A DNA stretch of 64,000 nt. Origin: CAZMNY01 sp964567745. Lineage in GTDB: Bacteria; Planctomycetota; Planctomycetia; Pirellulales; Pirellulaceae. The translations under genes were made by a program, and so were the position numbers. Under the pieces are notes generated by a model that was given only the letters and a program-made list of their open reading frames with translations, made no database searches and was not told the origin of the DNA. Location: assembly GCA_964567745.1 (NCBI GenBank), contig CAZMNY010000001.1, positions 62,001 through 126,000 of the forward strand. Direction: 5' to 3'. Positions 52,099 to 60,156 of this stretch are shown piece after piece (within the stretch, counting starts at the first letter, position 1; every line of letters begins with the position of its first letter).

Positions 52099-53178
52099 GT
52101 GATGGACCAGGGCGACAAGCAACATGAAGCGACGCCGCATCGCCGCGAGCAGGCGAGGCAGAAGGGGCAGACTCCCAAGAGTCAAGACTTGGCCTCAGCC
52201 GCTCTGCTGGTCGGCGCTATGTTGGCCCTGATGTACTTTGGCGATGGCATCGCCAATTTCTTCGTCAGCTACACCAAACTCCAGTTTGAAACAGCGTGGC
52301 TTGACATGGATCAAGGCGGCGCGGTGGCAAACAGTCGCAGTGTCATCTATGCGCTGAGCCATGTCATGCTGCCGTTCTTGGGCATTCTTCTTCTGATCGC
52401 TATCGGCGTCAATTTAGCTCAAGTCGGCTTTATGTTTTTGCCTGAGAAGGTCGCCTTTGACACGAGTCGGATCAATCCGTTAAAGGGACTTGGCCGGTTG
52501 GTGACGATAACCAACTTCACTCGATTGGCCTTCGGCATTTTCAAGATTCTCGTGGTCGCCGGCGTCGGGCTGTGGAGTCTCTGGGGCGAGAGAGATGCGA
52601 TCATCACGCTCGGCAGCCAATCTGGGCTGCAAATCGGCACGTACATTGTCGAAGTCACTCTTTGGACTTGTCTCAAGATCGGCGTAGCGCTGCTCATCCT
52701 GGCGTTGCTCGATTACATGTTTCAGCGATGGAAGCACGAGCAAGACATCCGCATGACGGATCAAGAGATGCGCGAAGAGATGCGGTCGATGCAAGGCGAT
52801 CCGCACATGATCGCCCGCCGCCGCGCAATCCAGCGCCAGCTTGTGCTCAACCGAATGTCGACGATCGTACCAAACGCCGATGTTGTCGCAACGAATCCAA
52901 CCGAACTCGCTATCGCGATCAAATACGACATGGCGTCGATGGAGGCGCCGATTGTGGTTGCCAAGGGGGCTGGCGTTCTAGCCCAACGTATTCGCCGCAT
53001 GGCGCTCGAACACGAGATTCCCATTGTCGAGCGAAAAGAGTTGGCGCGCGCTCTGTACAAAGGTGTCGAAATCAACCAGCCGATTCCCGCCGAGCAATAC
53101 ACGGCCGTCGCCGAATTGCTCAAATACGTCTACGAGCTGAAAGGCATCGAACCGCCGACTCCGGCCAACGCCGCCTAA
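52099..53178 (+). CDS. flhB: flagellar export switch protein FlhB with NPTE cleavage motif
   Basis: A 359-residue protein with four membrane helices (about 35-55, 90-110, 145-165, 188-210) and the family start ATPHRREQARQKGQTPKSQD. The cytoplasmic domain has the autocleavage loop as NPTE at residues 266-269 (52894-52905) where almost all FlhB proteins have NPTH. Cleavage of NPTH switches export from rod/hook to filament subunits with FliK. The following LAIAIKYDMASMEAPIVVAK is typical. The start is GTG 52099 or ATG 52102 after AGAGGA. It is the last gene of the flagellar cluster here; flhA is not in the window. Confidence 0.9.
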   Translation: MMDQGDKQHEATPHRREQARQKGQTPKSQDLASAALLVGAMLALMYFGDGIANFFVSYTKLQFETAWLDMDQGGAVANSRSVIYALSHVMLPFLGILLLIAIGVNLAQVGFMFLPEKVAFDTSRINPLKGLGRLVTITNFTRLAFGIFKILVVAGVGLWSLWGERDAIITLGSQSGLQIGTYIVEVTLWTCLKIGVALLILALLDYMFQRWKHEQDIRMTDQEMREEMRSMQGDPHMIARRRAIQRQLVLNRMSTIVPNADVVATNPTELAIAIKYDMASMEAPIVVAKGAGVLAQRIRRMALEHEIPIVERKELARALYKGVEINQPIPAEQYTAVAELLKYVYELKGIEPPTPANAA

Positions 53179-53399
53179 CGAGCTCGGACTTCGCGCGCCA
53201 CGGTGGGCAGGTAACGATCTAGCCTAAAGAGTCGTCCTCTATCCGACTTTCTTTCGTGCCTTTTCGTGGCCAACTCCATCTGACGAGAAAGGACGAGCCG
53301 CGAAAAACACGAGAAACGACGAAAAGTTGAAATGCGCACGCGGCGAGCTCGTGTGGTGTGCTTTGACTCGGCCTGACGATTGGATTTCCGCTCGACGAC
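53179..53399. repeat. intergenic inverted pair of TTCGTG-type repeats
   Basis: CTTTCGTGCCTTTTCGTGGC (53251-53270) and the reverse complement of 53297-53326, which reads CTTTTCGTCGTTTCTCGTG and on to TTCGCGGC, are related sequences in opposite orientation. They can fold on each other and may act as a bidirectional stop between the convergent flhB and SGNH genes. No gene is supported here. Confidence 0.5.
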
Positions 53400-55448
53400 T
53401 TACTTCAACGCTTCCAATGCTTTCCGCCGATTGATTGCCGCGTCTTCGAAGTCGGGATCGACAGCCAGCGCGGCGTCGTATTGCTTGACCGCCTCGGCCG
53501 GCTTGTCGCGTTGCATCAACACCAAGCCGAGCTCGTTTAGGGCTTGAACATCACCCGGCGCGATTTCAACCGCGCCGCGCAGCCATTGTTCAGCTTCCTT
53601 TAGGTTTCCAGCGCGAGCGTGCGTTTGTCCCAGAAAAAACATTGTGTCAACATCCAACGGCGCAAGCCGCTGAGACTCGTTGAGTGCTTTGATCGCATTC
53701 CCATAATCTTTGAGGCCGATGTAGACGAGTCCTAACTCGTACTGGGCAAATGCGACATTGGGTTCGATTGTAAGCCCAGTTAGAAGAAAGTGCTTCGCAT
53801 TTTCCAAATCGCCGCGGGCAGCAAGCAATTGACCCAAACGCATCTGAGCCGGGTAGTACATCACGTCTTGGTCGATAATGTCATGGTAGAGCGGGATCGC
53901 CGCGTCGCCATCGCCCGTCTCGCGCAAACAATCGGCGGCGACAACAAGGCTGGCGAAATCGTTTTCAATCAAGTCGAGCGCCTGCAAGGCGAGTGGTCCG
54001 GCCTCGTCAAACTTGCCCGCCCAGTGCAAAACCTTCGAGAGGTTGCGCAATGCGACGCCTCGTTCAAATGAGTCGATGCCGCCTTCGATCCGGCCAGCGA
54101 CTTCCTGCTTAATCTCGTCACTCAATTCGGCGTCCGCCCCAACGACTCCATTCTCTTGCAGCGTCTCGAATAGCCACTGGCCAAGCAATCGATGGCCTTC
54201 GATCTTGGGATGGACGTGGTCCAGAAACAGCTCGTTGCCCATGCTACCGTGCCCGTAGGTGTCGACGCAATGTTGCTGCAGCTTCGATGCGAAGTCGACC
54301 AATGGGACATTGCGCAACTTGGACGTCCGGCGGATAGCCGAAACGATATCGTCGACCGCTCGCAAAGGGCAGATGTCGTTCTCAAGCGCCAACGAGAAGG
54401 AATCTTGCGCTTCGTCATACCGTTTCAATTTAAAGAGGCTCTGGCCAATGCGATAGTGCAGCAGAGCTTGCTGGTCATCGATGTCCCGAGCCATTTCGTA
54501 TTCGCGAAGCGAGCCTTCAACGTCTCCCTGCTCCGCATGCTCTTCGGCAATCGAAACGTGCGTGAAGAATCGGTCGGATTGCTCTGCGGACAAGCCTTCC
54601 TTTGCATCACTGCGAAACGGCGAGCAATCCTTAAAATTGGAAGCCGGAGTCACAAACACGATCTTGGCGCCGGCGTTCCGGGCAATCGCCACCATCCTCA
54701 GCAAGTTCTTCTCGTAGTGCTCAATGACGTGAGCTCGCCAAGCCTCGTCGCGCTGGTAGCTCGATGGGCCAATCGTGTGATTGAGGATCTCATCGACTTC
54801 GCCTGGCAGCTCGAAACGCTCTGGCTTTTGCGGCGGTTTGCGCAGTCCGCGAGTGGTTCTCTCGACGATAGTCCATGTGCGAGTCTGACTGAGTTTGCCG
54901 GCGATACTCAGGCCGAGTTTGTTACCCGTCAACATGTCGTCATAAGTACGCCACTCCAGGAATTCGTTTTGAGCGGTGTAGACGATAAACAGATCCGGAT
55001 CGTACTGCGTCAGTTCCTCCATCACCGCCGCGACTCGATAGCTCGCGTAGCTCACCCCGCCCGCGTTGATGACCTCCCATTTCTTCGATGGATCGGACTG
55101 CGTCAAGTAGTTTCGCAGCCATCCGGAATAGGATGTTGGGTCGCGAAACGGGCGCCCGAAAGTGGTCGAGCCACCAACACAGAAGATCCGATAGGCGCCC
55201 TCCGCTTTGTCTCGCCGAAACGTCTGCGGGTTGAACCAGGGCGTTTTGTTTTCGGCCGTCGTGAGAACCTGAGGGTCGTCCTCCAGCGGAACAAAAAGCG
55301 GAATGTCGGACGAGAATCCGACGAACGGATCCTCCGTGTCCGTAACCGGTCGCACTCCGATGATTGCCAACCCCAGTTCCAACGCCAGGAAAAAAGCCGA
55401 AGTGGTGATCAGCGAGTAAAGCAGTTTTCGATACCAAGGAATCGACAC
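53400..55448 (-). CDS. membrane-anchored SGNH/GDSL hydrolase fused to TPR repeats
   Basis: The 682-residue protein has one N-terminal helix (LLYSLITTSAFFLALELGLA, about 9-28), then an SGNH hydrolase domain (about 80-430): nucleophile Ser in VGGSTTFG, Gly in NAGGVSYASYR, Asn in YTAQNEFLEW, and the catalytic Asp/His in FLDHVHPKIEGH. A TPR pair sits inside the hydrolase domain (about 300-350) and another five to six TPRs follow it (about 470-680). Such enzymes hydrolyse esters, often on sugars. The TPR tail could dock a partner. A small membrane-protein gene lies 29 bases upstream. Confidence 0.83.
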   Translation of the reverse strand: MSIPWYRKLLYSLITTSAFFLALELGLAIIGVRPVTDTEDPFVGFSSDIPLFVPLEDDPQVLTTAENKTPWFNPQTFRRDKAEGAYRIFCVGGSTTFGRPFRDPTSYSGWLRNYLTQSDPSKKWEVINAGGVSYASYRVAAVMEELTQYDPDLFIVYTAQNEFLEWRTYDDMLTGNKLGLSIAGKLSQTRTWTIVERTTRGLRKPPQKPERFELPGEVDEILNHTIGPSSYQRDEAWRAHVIEHYEKNLLRMVAIARNAGAKIVFVTPASNFKDCSPFRSDAKEGLSAEQSDRFFTHVSIAEEHAEQGDVEGSLREYEMARDIDDQQALLHYRIGQSLFKLKRYDEAQDSFSLALENDICPLRAVDDIVSAIRRTSKLRNVPLVDFASKLQQHCVDTYGHGSMGNELFLDHVHPKIEGHRLLGQWLFETLQENGVVGADAELSDEIKQEVAGRIEGGIDSFERGVALRNLSKVLHWAGKFDEAGPLALQALDLIENDFASLVVAADCLRETGDGDAAIPLYHDIIDQDVMYYPAQMRLGQLLAARGDLENAKHFLLTGLTIEPNVAFAQYELGLVYIGLKDYGNAIKALNESQRLAPLDVDTMFFLGQTHARAGNLKEAEQWLRGAVEIAPGDVQALNELGLVLMQRDKPAEAVKQYDAALAVDPDFEDAAINRRKALEALK

Positions 55449-55477
55449 GTTTTGGGCTCACTAACGAGTAAGGCAGT

Positions 55478-55660
55478 TCACCCAACCGGTGATCGCCGAA
55501 TCAACTCCGCCTCGAGGCGTCTACGTCGTTCCATCTTACCCAGATGGTCGCAGAATATCAGCAACACGCCAAGAATACACAGGAACGCACTTGGAATCGC
55601 GGACATACCCCAAACCGCCGTCGAGCGCCCATTAAAACCGAGTTTAATCACGACAAACAT
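55478..55660 (-). CDS. small single-pass membrane protein, hypothetical
   Basis: A 60-residue frame with one clear membrane helix (VWGMSAIPSAFLCILGVLLI, about 16-35) followed by a basic tail (KMERRRRLEAELIRR). The stop lies 29 bases before the start of the SGNH-TPR gene on the same strand, which suggests a two-gene operon. The positively charged tail after the helix suggests the C-terminus is cytoplasmic. Family not recognised; the small size leaves real doubt. Confidence 0.45.
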   Translation of the reverse strand: MFVVIKLGFNGRSTAVWGMSAIPSAFLCILGVLLIFCDHLGKMERRRRLEAELIRRSPVG

Positions 55661-55996
55661 TTGTATCTGCGCGAATTGAAAGGACTTTCAACGGTCCACC
55701 TTCGAATGACGCGCCACAACTTGGGATCGTCGATGGTTTCGCCCTGGCCTTGTCGACGATAAGCAACACCGTTTCTGTCAATTGGTATACTTTCCGGAGC
55801 AATTCTCTGTTCCGGATCAGCCAATCGTCGAAAAGCGGTATCGGCTTGGCAATCGCAGGCTACACCGAACCGCAACGACTTAAGTTGCCTCCTTTGCGGC
55901 GCGATCTCGCGCAGAGAATTCGGCGAGTGCCCGTCAACGCCCCTTCTACTGTTCGCCGATGGATCAAACCGAGTCAACATTCGGAGAGCGATTCTT
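55661..55996. other. intergenic region without a supported gene
   Basis: Frames here do not resemble proteins. It forms the upstream side of the decayed region that runs to 58150. Confidence 0.4.
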
Positions 55997-56165
55997 ATGC
56001 CCGCAGACAACCCCGCCGACGAAAACGAAATTCGCCGTAAAGCGAGCAGTTTTGATTCCGTGGAGTCCCGAGATGCTTTTCTGGCTGAAGCGTGTGGTGA
56101 AGACGTTGAGCTCGCTGAACGGCTGAAACGAGAACTAGACGCTGCACCCGACAGAGCGAAGCCGA
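55997..56165 (+). pseudogene. N-terminal remnant of a planctomycete serine/threonine protein kinase
   Basis: From ATG 55997 the frame reads a segment like the conserved pre-kinase N-terminus of these enzymes: ESRDAFLAEACGEDVELAER (residues 23-42), which recalls xxRxAFLxxACGxDxELRxxV. The similarity stops near residue 55, the frame then runs into the 3' end of the pyrophosphatase gene on the other strand and stops at 56227. The kinase catalytic domain is absent. It is most simply the stump left after a deletion. Confidence 0.5.
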
Positions 56166-56174
56166 CGGCAATCG

Positions 56175-56693
56175 CTAGAAGCCGCGACGTCGCTGCGTGC
56201 TGTACCGCTCGAGAGCGTCTTCGATGATCGGCAGCGCGATCTCCATCGGCTGGAAATCGTCTACTTCAACCGCCTTGCCCTCCAGCATTTTGTAGTCTTG
56301 AAGAAAGCGACGTAGCAGAGCAAGTCGATGAAGCGGAAGTTCACTCGCTTCCTTGAAACCGTTGTACTCAAGATCGTCGACTGCCACGGCGAGGATCTCA
56401 TGATCTTGCTTGCCGCTGCCGAGCATCGTCATCACGCCGATTGCTCGAGCTTTAACGAGCGTCAGCGGCGCAACCGGCTCCTGGCAGAGCACCAACACGT
56501 CCAGCGGATCATCATCTTCCGCGTACGTCTGTGGAATGAACCCATAGTTGGCGGGGTAGTGGACTGCCGAGTAAAGCACGCGATCAACTCGAAGCAGGCC
56601 CGTCGACTTATCCACTTCGTACTTCACCTTCGATCCAGTGGGGATCTCGATCACGCCAACAAACTCGCCCGGCAAGTTTTCTCCGGGAGTCAC
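56175..56693 (-). CDS. ppa: inorganic pyrophosphatase, family I
   Basis: A 172-residue enzyme with the family I core: EIPTGSKVKYEVDKSTGLLR, SAVHYPANYGFIPQTYAEDD and the metal-binding DDDPLDVLVLC, then EILAVAVDD and a C-terminal helix. It hydrolyses pyrophosphate to phosphate in the cytoplasm. The only regular start is GTG 56693, but the frame upstream continues as THPWHN (codons from 56714 down) to a TGA beyond 56720, and from memory planctomycete homologs begin MTHPWHD. So the true start may be a non-standard ACG (56714) or ATT (56720), or the N-terminus is shortened. Confidence 0.88.
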   Translation of the reverse strand: MTPGENLPGEFVGVIEIPTGSKVKYEVDKSTGLLRVDRVLYSAVHYPANYGFIPQTYAEDDDPLDVLVLCQEPVAPLTLVKARAIGVMTMLGSGKQDHEILAVAVDDLEYNGFKEASELPLHRLALLRRFLQDYKMLEGKAVEVDDFQPMEIALPIIEDALERYSTQRRRGF

Positions 56694-56719
56694 ATTATGC
56701 CAAGGATGGGTCGTAGCAA

Positions 56720-57162
56720 TTCACAGTTTGGGATGGGATGAAAAGAAGGCGTGAAAAGGGAGACGTGGCTCACAATCGTGGTTGCGGCTCCTGTCGCAGA
56801 CCGCACCCAAAACAAACACTGCGACTAGAAACTGCGGGAAGCCCCAGCCACAGAAACCCCCGCGCTTCGTTGATGAAGTATTCGTCACCAAGATCGAATT
56901 TCAAGGCGGTAACGGCAAAGAGCATCGCTGACCCGACGTGTTTGTCTTCGAGGCGACTCACCTTTGCCCGTTGAGCGGATTAGCTTAGTGGCCGCCGTAC
57001 CCGTTCGCCATATCGAATATTCGGGTCGTAGCGAACGGGAATGTCCTGTCCTTGTGTTACGTGTCCATAAAAATTCACCGATTGCACGGACTGCCAGCTG
57101 GCAACGCCAATGGGAATGTCATCGAAACTCAAGTCCCGTTTATTGAAAAAAAACGAGTTCAC
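56720..57162 (-). pseudogene. decayed DUF3592-like membrane protein gene (tentative)
   Basis: The - strand holds disjoint pieces. One frame from ATG 57162 reads NFYGHVTQGQDIPVRYDPN before a stop at 56980; GQxxPVRYDPN resembles DUF3592 proteins. A second frame lower down reads DEYFINEARGFLWLG and, after a one-base shift, FPQFLVAVFVLGAV, a membrane helix like the one that ends such proteins. The pieces are in the right order on one strand but need at least one stop and one frameshift. The call is tentative. Confidence 0.35.
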
Positions 57163-57272
57163 GCATTTGGCCAGTATTGAAGTTGACCACTTAGACGCTC
57201 AGCGGGTTACACTGTATCGGGCGAATCGCCCTCACGATTGCCAGGTCTAGACGATTTCCCGAGCCAATTAGT

Positions 57273-57599
57273 ATGACAAGAGAGATCGAACCAGTCGCCG
57301 TTCATCAATATGAGGCCGGCGAACTTTCGTCGGCGTTGGAGTTCTTGAAACGGACCCGAAGCGAACTGCGACAACTTCGTTTTGTGCGAGTTTGGACCGA
57401 TCGATTCGCAATTTACGATGTCAATCAAGATCGCTTCGAAATCCTCAGTCTGGGATACGAGCATCAAGACATCGTGCCAGTGCTCGATGCCGTGAACACC
57501 GCATTCAAACGCGAGACAATTCACGAGCCGACTTCAAGCGAATACAAGCAATTCAAGACCGGCCGGCGATACCCCTGGGCTTACGATCGAGTGATGTAA
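57273..57599 (+). CDS. hypothetical protein of 108 residues
   Basis: The family is not recognised. The frame reads as a plausible globular protein: a helical start (ELSSALEFLKRTRSELRQLR), a beta-like middle (FVRVWTDRFAIYDVNQDRFE) and HQDIVPVLDAVNTAFKRETI, ending GRRYPWAYDRVM. No signal peptide or membrane helix. It is isolated, with decayed genes on both sides and a converging remnant on the other strand, so it may be an accessory gene. Weak upstream ribosome-binding site. Confidence 0.5.
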   Translation: MTREIEPVAVHQYEAGELSSALEFLKRTRSELRQLRFVRVWTDRFAIYDVNQDRFEILSLGYEHQDIVPVLDAVNTAFKRETIHEPTSSEYKQFKTGRRYPWAYDRVM

Positions 57600-57639
57600 G
57601 TTGCGAGCGTGAGTGACCGCAAAGGCGTCATACGTCGAC

Positions 57640-58098
57640 TCAATCAAGTGAGTCCGGCAAGACAACGGATCCGCCGCGACACTTGAGTCGGATTGTGTTG
57701 CCGTAGACTTGACCGCGTAATGGATTCGCCGCCCATCGCCGGGTCCGTCCCATTCGTTAAGCAGAACTTGGCCATTGTCGCCATGAACGGCAAATTCGAC
57801 CAGCTGTTTATGCCAGACCGTTCCGTGAACTGGGCCGGTGTCAACGTCATCGGTGTCGACGGCGCGAACACCGTGAGCGTCGACGAACCAAGCAGCGAGC
57901 GGTGTTCCGAGGCAAACCGTTTGTGAATCGTCAACGCCGTCATGTTCTACGACAAAGATGCCGTTGACTTTTGCCGAACCGAAAAGGGGGGCGAAATAGC
58001 TTGCCGACGAATCCGCTTGGATGGATTCGATGCCACCGTTTCATTGTGCGCGCCAGCACGGCTTTGGCTGCGGCTTCGCGGATCGTTTCGCCTGACAT
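57640..58098 (-). pseudogene. frameshifted remnant of an unidentified gene
   Basis: Three - strand frames each hold a protein-like piece in order. Frame A, from ATG 58098, reads MSGETIREAAAKAVLARTMK. A one-base shift near 58041 leads to frame B, which is open from 58040 to 57537 without any ATG and reads ASYFAPLFGSAKVNGIFVVE, then AWFVDAHGVRAVDTDDVDTG and HKQLVEFAVHGDNGQVLLNE. A further shift near 57720 leads to frame C, PLRGQVYGNTIRLKCRGGSV, ending in TGA at 57640-57642. The family is not recognised. Because frame B lacks a start, normal gene finders will miss it. Confidence 0.55.
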
Positions 58099-58147
58099 GA
58101 CGCTCACTTTGACAACCCGACGGTGCGGCAGCATAGCGGACTTTTGT

Positions 58148-58612
58148 CTAGCGGCGAAACTGAACAACACGCACCAATCCATCAAAGACGCAATTGCCGA
58201 GTTCATTTTGGATCAGTGAGCGCACTTTGTCGGCGGAGCCGCCGCCAATGCCTGCGCCGATGAGCAGAATGGCCATTGATCGAAAACCATGACTGGCGGC
58301 CAGTTCGACGGCGTGGCGGACAGAGTCGCTTATCGACTGTTGCGACGAGCGCCACCACATGCTGATGCCCGCCACATGGATAATCGCTTTGAACGGGAGA
58401 GTACCCGAGCCCGTGATGACCGCGCCGCCAAGAGGAATAGAACCGTGCTTCGCTAGTTCCCGGAAAGGACCGTAGCCACATCGTTTCTTAATCGCTCGGG
58501 AAACGCCTTGCGGCAAGAGCAGCCACCAGGGAATGATGTTTCGGTTCCACGCATTGACAATGGCATCGACGTCTTGGTCAAGAAGATCACCGTCAACGAC
58601 CTCTATTTCCAT
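58148..58612 (-). CDS. macro-domain protein
   Basis: A 154-residue single macro domain: VVDGDLLDQDVDAIVNAWNR at the start (VNAWN for the usual VNAAN), LPQGVSRAIKKRCG, a loop GGAVITGSGTLPFKAIIHVA and LLIGAGIGGGSADKV near the end. Macro domains bind or hydrolyse ADP-ribose and related nucleotides. ATG 58612 is chosen because the domain begins there; the longer frame to 58813 overlaps the adaptor gene. It is 26 bases after the HlyD-type gene and may be its operon partner. Confidence 0.8.
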   Translation of the reverse strand: MEIEVVDGDLLDQDVDAIVNAWNRNIIPWWLLLPQGVSRAIKKRCGYGPFRELAKHGSIPLGGAVITGSGTLPFKAIIHVAGISMWWRSSQQSISDSVRHAVELAASHGFRSMAILLIGAGIGGGSADKVRSLIQNELGNCVFDGLVRVVQFRR

Positions 58613-58638
58613 TGAACTGCGCCCACGAATAGGAAGTC

Positions 58639-60000
58639 TCAGGATCCGGCGTCGGAGACCCGAGCGCCAACTTGCAGATTGCTTTCCGGCGCCAAAATGA
58701 CGACTTCGCCTTCGGAAAGTCCCGATTTGACTTCCACGATTTCGTCGTTCATCAAGCCGACTTCCATCGCCTGCTTCTCCGCTCGGTTGTTGCGGATGAC
58801 GAATACTTGCCAACCGTTGTCGTCGCCGCGAAAGATTGCCGAGCGAGGTATAATCAAGGCATCGCTTTGCTCGTCTGTAAACACACGCACGCGAACTCGA
58901 TAGTCGACGCCGAGCTCACCCTGCGACTTCAATTGAGCCAACACGCCTGGTGAGAAGCGAATAATCACAGTCACCCTTTGCTGCTCAACCCCAAGCGAAC
59001 TGATCTTCATGAACCCCGTCGGATAGATTCGCTCAACGACGCCGGCGACGCCATTCCCCGCGGCAGCACCGACCGCGGGACCATAAATCTCAACCGGATC
59101 GCCTCGCCGAATCCGGACCACATCCTCACTCAAAATGTTGGCCTCGATTTCCAGCCGCCCCATCTCGCCAATACGAAGCAATACGGCGCCGCCCGCGAGC
59201 TGTTGTTCGTTTGTGATCAGCCGTTGAAGCACGACGCCGTCCACCGGGCTCTTCATCTCACTGCGAGTCTTGCGAGTGATCGCCTGCCGCAAGCGCGCCT
59301 CGGACTCTTCCTTCTGTTGCCGAATGACCGCCCCTGATAGCGTCTTCTTGTTGATCTGCTCAGTCACGATGCGAGGCAACAGATTCGTCGCCGCTTGCAT
59401 CGACTTGAGTGCTTCGAGAGTCAAGATATCTTGGCGGTAGTTGATCTGACTCTCGACAACAGACAGTTCGGCTTTGTCCAGTTCGTCCTGAGTCTCCGCG
59501 CCGCTCTCGGCCAATTTACGGATCCTGCGAAGAAAGCCCTCAGCGTAGTCGAGCCGACTCTTGCCCGCGATCTTCCTCGCTTCGGCAGCGGCGACCGTTG
59601 AGATCATCGACTTCACGAACAGCTCCGCCTGCTCACGCGTGCTGCTCTCGACAGTTGAATCGTTGTTTTCAATAAGCGATGCGGCGACCCGTTCAACTGC
59701 CGCGGTGGCCTGAGCCACTTCCTCTTCCACATCCGAGGTGGAAATCCGAGCAACAATCTGACCAGCCGCTACCTTTTCGCCCTCAAGCAACTCGATCGCC
59801 TCGACTCGGCCCGCAAACGGCATCGTGACAAGATGCTCCTCCGGCAAACGCGTCTTGCCTCGCTCGTCGACAAACTCGCGAATCGCGCCTCGGTCGACGC
59901 GAGCCGTTTGTACGGGCAGACCTGTCGACATGGTCGCGTAGCCCAGCGCGACCGCCGCCACGAGCAATACCAGAATGCCGACAAGCAGCCAACGGTTCAT
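58639..60000 (-). CDS. HlyD/RND-type periplasmic adaptor of an ABC exporter
   Basis: A 453-residue protein with an N-terminal anchor (WLLVGILVLLVAAVALGYA, about 3-21), split lipoyl-like halves (VTMPFAGRVEAIELLEGEKV and MKSPVDGVVLQRLITNEQQL), a coiled-coil hairpin between them (about 90-250) and C-terminal beta domains (ILSEDVVRIRRGDPVEIYGP, LIIPRSAIFRGDDNGWQVFV). It bridges inner-membrane permease and outer membrane. ATG 60000 is chosen because the anchor starts there; 60075 would add 25 residues. It follows the ABC permease and its ATPase on the same strand, in the order ATPase-permease-adaptor. Confidence 0.87.
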   Translation of the reverse strand: MNRWLLVGILVLLVAAVALGYATMSTGLPVQTARVDRGAIREFVDERGKTRLPEEHLVTMPFAGRVEAIELLEGEKVAAGQIVARISTSDVEEEVAQATAAVERVAASLIENNDSTVESSTREQAELFVKSMISTVAAAEARKIAGKSRLDYAEGFLRRIRKLAESGAETQDELDKAELSVVESQINYRQDILTLEALKSMQAATNLLPRIVTEQINKKTLSGAVIRQQKEESEARLRQAITRKTRSEMKSPVDGVVLQRLITNEQQLAGGAVLLRIGEMGRLEIEANILSEDVVRIRRGDPVEIYGPAVGAAAGNGVAGVVERIYPTGFMKISSLGVEQQRVTVIIRFSPGVLAQLKSQGELGVDYRVRVRVFTDEQSDALIIPRSAIFRGDDNGWQVFVIRNNRAEKQAMEVGLMNDEIVEVKSGLSEGEVVILAPESNLQVGARVSDAGS

Positions 60001-60156
60001 TGTCTTGTTCCATAGCAAAGTCGAACCGAATGAAATGACGAAACTTGACGCGCCATTGTTCGAACGGCTCCACACTCTCCACTATTAACCAGCGTCATGT
60101 TTGCCGGCGTCACGATTAACCGACGTCACGACTGCCGCTCGGCGAACGACTGTTCG

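Noticed and set aside
55648..56010. 120-residue - strand frame
   Set aside because: Composition is Arg-rich without domain pattern and it overlaps the kinase remnant and small membrane gene boundaries.
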